Origin: Pezizomycotina sp. ARF18
Taxonomy: Eukaryota > Ascomycota
Length of the DNA: 64,000 nt
Direction of reading: 5' to 3'
NCBI GenBank assembly: GCA_002224055.1
Contig: AZLU01000077.1
Coordinates: forward strand, 1-64,000
Position numbers and translations under genes: made by a program. Each line of letters opens with the position of its first letter. The stretch's first letter is position 1. Positions 59,387 to 64,000 of this stretch are shown piece after piece. The notes beneath the pieces are model-generated. The model was not told the origin of the DNA. It ran no database searches and saw nothing but the letters and a program-made list of their open reading frames with translations.

Positions 59387-61964
59387 TTAGTCGACCGTGA
59401 AGAAAGATGTTATGTGTGGGAAGGTAAATATCGCCAGAATGCAAGTCGATGGTGGGAAGGACTGTCGTATATGCGTTGCTAGTAGTGAAGCTCGTTCATA
59501 ATTGCCGGCTTTACGTGCTCGAAACGCTCCTATGGTTTGTACTCGTGAAATCTGCCGCGGCGATTTCGCATCGATGCTGCCACCCCTGAGCAGCGACCTC
59601 CTGGCGGGCCTGTTGCCCAACACGGTCTGTAGCTCCTTAACCATTTCACGCTGGCTTCGGCCTTCTGCCTGGCGGCTGCCGCCCTCGACCGCTCCTCCGA
59701 ACTTAAGGATCCGCTTTTCACGCGTAAGGGTGCTGCGGGGCTTCGGGTTCGCGACGGCTTCGAATAGTTCTTCTTCATCGGAAGGACGTTTCGCTCACAT
59801 TGACAACGGTACTAGCCATTGACATCCGTTTCCTGTCGAAATCGAGAGTGATAGTGGTTCGCTGCTGGGACATCAGCCCAAGCGCCGGACATCCTGTGCT
59901 CTTTCGTCTCGTCGTCGTCGACTAGTGTTCCGGCTGTGGACATGCCGTTGGTGACCGTAGGGCGGCGAGGTACGATTGCTCACCGTCTGCGTGTTGTCAA
60001 GCGCGAGAGCGAGGAGAGTTCTGCTGTTGTCCCACTCTGATACCAGAGTGTGCAAGTCGGCACCGATGGAGTCGTACTGTGCCAGTAGTTCTGGCCCAAA
60101 GTCGGAAATATTTTCGCCTTCGCGGAATGCGCGTCCGCTTTCTTCCCGTAGGACGTGCATCTTGGCCTGCAAGCCGCGGATAGAGGTGGAGAGGGTGTTG
60201 AGTTTTCGTAGCTGGCCACGGAGCCTTTCGCGGCCGGGGGAGTTTGGAACCTTGGACGTAGGTGGGAGATCGATATCTGGAAAAGCGCGGCACGGTTAGC
60301 AACAAAAAACCCAAAACTTAAAAACGATATTATGATGCCGCATTGTACCTTCATCATCCATAATGATGGAACGGATCTCCTCAGCGCTATAGCCATAAGT
60401 CCTCCGAGCAGTTCCAATTGTCCAAACCGCCTTCCACTGCTCGTGTCTTCCCTCCCTCCGCGGGCCCCATCGACAGCAGGCTGCACAGCAGGACTTCCGC
60501 TGATTATAAATCCTATGAAACAGAGCCTTCAAATTTGGCTTTCCATATCCTCAAACTCTCCGTCGTCGAAGCCGAAACCGCGTTGCCATCTCGTGCAGGT
60601 CTTCGACCTGGATATCGTACACATCGTAGAACTTTTCGAGCTCCACCTCTTTAGCGAATGTCCGTAGCGCCTCGATAGCCCTAGTCTGCGGTGGCACGAC
60701 CATGAGCGCTGAGAGGACGGCCGTCGTAGCCTCTCACAACGCCTCCGTTGTTTTCTCTAGTGATCGGTGGAGAGGTGCGCTCAAACCTGTATCCTCGCGA
60801 TACAGCTCGATCTCCTGTATCATATAGCGTCGATGTCACCATGTCGAATATTGGAATTCTCGATAAACCGGGTTGTTGCCTCGAATGCCTCGACCGGACG
60901 CTCCGTAACCATCTCCGTTGCGTGTGCGAATAGGAAAATAGCGACCATCATCGAAAGCACCAGGGCAAACCGCCGCCTTCCCCTTGTGAGTTGAGGTCTC
61001 CTTGGGCCATCCTTCAAAAGCTAAGAGTACAGCATCACTAAACGCATGCCGCACCTGTTGTCCAGAATTGGGCTCGGATACCCAAACCATATTAACAGCG
61101 GCGCCTTGGAGAGTTCGTTTTGTGCTTTCTGAAGCGGACTTGTCGGTTCCTTTCCGGTATCGTAATGACGGTATGATTAACGTGCTCATTAAGCAATTGT
61201 GAAGCGACAATAACATATCATACCGTTCGAGGAATTGCATATTCTCACCAGCCGATAGCCGGAATTTAAACCGCCCTGCCACAAACACATGATACCAATT
61301 GTCAGACTAGGGGAAAAAAAAAAAAAAAAAGGTCCAAAATATTATCGCTTATAAAATTCTCCTTTTTTCGCCCTTCACGGATCATTCAATTATTTTTCTG
61401 GAAAACTTCGTAGTATTTATAGACGAGTTTCATATCTGCTGATATGCTCGCACCGGAGATGAGACAATATCGTTGCTGTGGTGCTTTGCTAACATACCGC
61501 CAAGACTTATTAAACCTAGACTTTCGGTACCAGTTCGGTGTGTGATCTTGAGTGGTCGTAAAGATCTCAGACGGGCCCTGGGAGTGACCGTTAGGGCCGT
61601 CGGTGCGAAGGATGTCGTCTTACCATCTTCTGACGACGAGGACGGTGGTGATGGTTCTCGCTCGTCTTCCGTTCCGCTTTTTCGGATGCCGCACCGTCAT
61701 CGATTGCCCATGTTTCTTCGTTTTCTCCGGCACCTATAATGCAAAACAAAACAAAAAATTGACGAAAGAATTAAATTAGTGGCTGAGCTTTAAACACTGC
61801 CGCCATGTAAAGAGAACGGAGATTATATATCAAAAGGGCAAAAAACGCTTAAAAAATTGTATAATAAAAACGTTAAAATATTCTCTAAATAGAGGAGTGT
61901 GTCGGAGTGCCGTACCTTCAAGGTAATCTGCGAGTGGCGTGTTTGGCAGTATCCAGGCTTCCAT
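59387..61964 (-). CDS. Vezatin-like protein with myosin-binding domain
   Basis: Fungal members of this family carry the vezatin myosin-binding domain and are thought to tether membranes to myosin. Exon 1 (61964-61916) is MEAWILPNTPLADYLE, a typical fungal vezatin start; the intron is 61734-61915 and exon 2 begins GAGENEETWAIDDG. Next come FKFRLSAGENMQFLER, YVIVASQLLNEHVN, the hydrophobic segment RRRFALVLSMMVAIFLFAHA (probable membrane span, about 60950) and TERPVEAFEATTRFIENSNI. A coiled region includes EIELYREDTGLSAPLHRSLE. The C-terminal half contains EALRTFAKEVELEKFYDVYD, SPGRERLRGQLRKLNTLSTS and ESGRAFREGENISDFGPELL. It ends near EERSRAAAARQKAEASVKMV and KELQTVLGNRPARR. The frame changes several times (for example near 61235 and 60500). 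The exact C-terminus is uncertain: stops in two frames fall at 59387 and about 59486. Confidence 0.75.
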
Positions 61965-63724
61965 GGTCGCAAAAAGCTATATTCTCGGCTGCAGCTACTA
62001 CTGGACGCGGTCGAACACGCCCTCTCTTTTCTCAAATCGTTGAGAAGAAACTGATGATAAGAAATTTTCGAAGTTTTGGAGGAAAAGAAAGATTTTTTTG
62101 AAAGAGTAAGAAGTGTAAAAAAATTCCACCAATTCCCCCAGTTCTTGGATAATTTTTTTTTCCCCTTGCCCTCGTGCACCTCAGCTGTTGTCCGTTGTCC
62201 GTTCCTCCCTTCTCGCTTCGTCTTTCTCGTAATGTTTCTAGCCGGATTTTTTGCTTCTTTTTCCTATGAGGATTCGTTCCGTGACGCACAAAGAGGAATG
62301 TCCTGGTCATTCATGCAAGGTTTTGGATCTGCACGAACAACCGCCGGAGTGAAGAAAATCGAGTAAAACCTGCAGACCGGCAGGAAAGAAGACGAAACAG
62401 TGGTGTGATGTTATCGATGACGATAAAAAAAAGATTGGGTGTGAATTGCAAGAGGTTGTGGTGGTTTAAAAGAGAAAGGAAGCGACTGATGAGGAAGATA
62501 GAGAAGAGAGGAAGGGGGAGAAGGGTTTGTTTTTATCGAAATTTGCCAAATCAATGGAACTTGTCAAGACTTGGTTAAAAGAGGCAATCGCGAAGAATAT
62601 TCCATAGAAGGCTCTCTATTTTTAATAGCTCTGGTTTGCTTTTCTCCGGACTTTTCTTCGTCGGCTGGAATTTTTTTAGAAATTAATTTTAGGGATCAAT
62701 TTCGGCACACGTGTGGATGGGAAAGTAGCTGAGCAATATTGCTTAAAAATGTCAGCCAGTAATAGCGCTCGGCTTTTTTGTTCGAGCAAGACAAGACTCT
62801 TAAAGAATGGACCCTCTCCACGGACTGTCTACGTCGTGGCAGTCTTTCTTTCTTAATATAACCTTTTTTAATCTTCTTTACGGCAATGCATTTGTCCTCC
62901 TCATTATTAATATCGATCGATAATGAAGGGGAAGGCTAATTGAATCTTCCAAGGGGAAAAAGCAACTTGGACAACACAACTCACAGGGTCAGCTTCAGAA
63001 AATGTCACTTGATACGCTGCTGCCTACCAAGGTTATTCTCCCATTGAGAGCAAAGCTGTAGACCGACGAAATGGACGCATAAGATTGAAAGCTGCGAGTA
63101 ACCAGTCCAGGAAGAACAAGCGGGTAGACCCTCTCTCTCCTTCCTCTAGCTGTTCACTTCCTCCGCACTTTGAGAGGAAGAAAAAAAAAAGTGCGTGTCC
63201 TTGGTTTGCTTCAACTTTTCAAGGTCCTTTTAATCCCAATTATTCTCGCTCTCGGGACTTGTTACTTGTGATGCCGAAAAATGAAGGTCCGCCGGTATTC
63301 CTGTGAAAAGCAATTTCGCAGATATTGGTGGTTGCGAATCGCTGGCTGGTCCGTGAGCCAGTACCTTCCAAATGGGTAGAAACTGCAGATTGTGTGGAGA
63401 CTTCCCTTCTCTTATCCTTCCCTGCTAGCCTGTCAAACATTCTCCATGGTTAGCGGCCATCTTCCCACGGGTAAATAGATCCAAAAGAAAAGATTTTTTA
63501 AAAGATGAGATCGATTCTGTTAATCTTATCTTTCATACTGTGAATGAATGAATTCCCTGCCGAGATTGATCGTTATCGCGAACGTGAAAGAATATCGAAA
63601 CGTTGAAACGGGTTCGGCGTTTTTGGGATTTTTGGGGATTGTGACGTTTTTTGTGTTGGGGAATTTTGTCTGTAGGCTGTGGATAATTTATTTATTTATT
63701 TATTTTTATTTTGTATTTTTTAGA
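61965..63724. other. Upstream region of the vezatin-like gene; otherwise non-coding
   Basis: No supported gene. The 61965-62400 part should include the promoter and leader. Minor features are a direct ATTT run at 63687-63705, poly-A/purine stretches near 62490-62520 and a palindrome-like ATTAATATCGATCGATAAT at about 62905. Frames at 63085-63440 overlap on both strands and lack domains. Confidence 0.4.
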
Positions 63725-64000
63725 TTAAAATAATTTCTGCTCGGCGAGCAGAGCCTCACAATTTTTCATCTGAACACCCAGCAAAAAAGAGACAGCCCAA
63801 CCAATCTAAGTCTCCAATTTAGCAACGTAACACGAAACAAGACAAAAATTACTTACACAAATATCTACGGCGACACGGTCAGCTATACCGCTACCCATCG
63901 TCCGATAAGCGTCATCGTTAATCTCAACAGTTCCATCTTCCGAAGGGCCCCTTTTCTTCTCCCTCTATCATTTGACTTTTCTTCCCCCTTTTCTTCGACG
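63725..64000 (-). CDS. C-terminal part of an unrecognised gene running off the window
   Basis: On the minus strand an open frame enters from beyond 64000 and reads EDGTVEINDDAYRTMGSGIA then DRVAVDIC. It stops at a perfect GTAAGT donor (63856). An 87-nt intron (63770-63856) ends TGTTCAG, and a terminal exon (63725-63769) encodes MKNCEALLAEQKLF and a TAA stop. The splice phase is 0. The coherent splicing and helix-like sequence support a real gene end. I do not recognise the family from about 45 residues. Upstream residues near the window edge (Glu/Lys/Arg-rich) may be affected by another frame change. Confidence 0.45.

Overview
The window reads as nuclear DNA of a filamentous ascomycete (Pezizomycotina). 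Genes carry short introns of roughly 60-390 nt with GT..AG ends and CTAAC/CTGAC-like branch sites. AT-rich blocks with scarce CpA look RIP-mutated, and the recognisable genes are fungal (SEC9, an FlbC-like conidiation regulator, UTP12/DIP2, a fungal vezatin-like protein). No bacterial, organellar or rRNA signal was seen.

Layout. 1-1260 and 7050-9480 are AT-rich repeat blocks. The second holds a nearly complete 2.3 kb terminal-inverted-repeat element (7052-9372) with GC-rich hairpin ends and long modular subterminal arrays; two further element ends of this type lie at 1-969. Between and after them (1260-12560) is gene-poor DNA with relics: a decayed copy of a dispersed fungal gene resembling PD-(D/E)XK (Uma2-like) nucleases at 3660-4510, a coding-like relic at 5040-5520, the 3' half of a tRNA-Leu at 6046, and a 2.9 kb block of different texture at 9640-12560. 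A first gene group follows: SEC9 (minus), a divergent 98-codon unknown gene (plus) and a double-RING protein (minus, to 19.2 kb). From 19 to 47 kb the DNA is mostly gene-poor and studded with A/T tracts of 20-39 nt; the one convincing gene there is the flbC-like C2H2 regulator at 36.5-38.0 kb. From 47.6 kb to the end is a compact housekeeping cluster: pyridoxal kinase (+), dUTPase (+), an MFS transporter (-), U3 snoRNP protein UTP12/DIP2 (+), a vezatin-like myosin-binding protein (-), and the 3' end of an unrecognised gene (-).

A feature that colours the whole annotation: almost every conserved gene contains several single-base frame changes but no clear in-frame nonsense codons. That fits uncorrected indel errors in the sequence better than gene death, so gene spans below are given as outer limits. 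The relic regions differ: they carry in-frame stops of the kind C-to-T mutation produces.

The genes do not form one pathway. They cover vesicle fusion (SEC9), nucleotide and cofactor metabolism (dUTPase, pyridoxal kinase), ribosome biogenesis (UTP12), transport (MFS), membrane-myosin attachment (vezatin-like) and development (flbC-like). I did not find a convincing new multi-gene system. The most unusual structure is the TIR element with three-word modular arrays.
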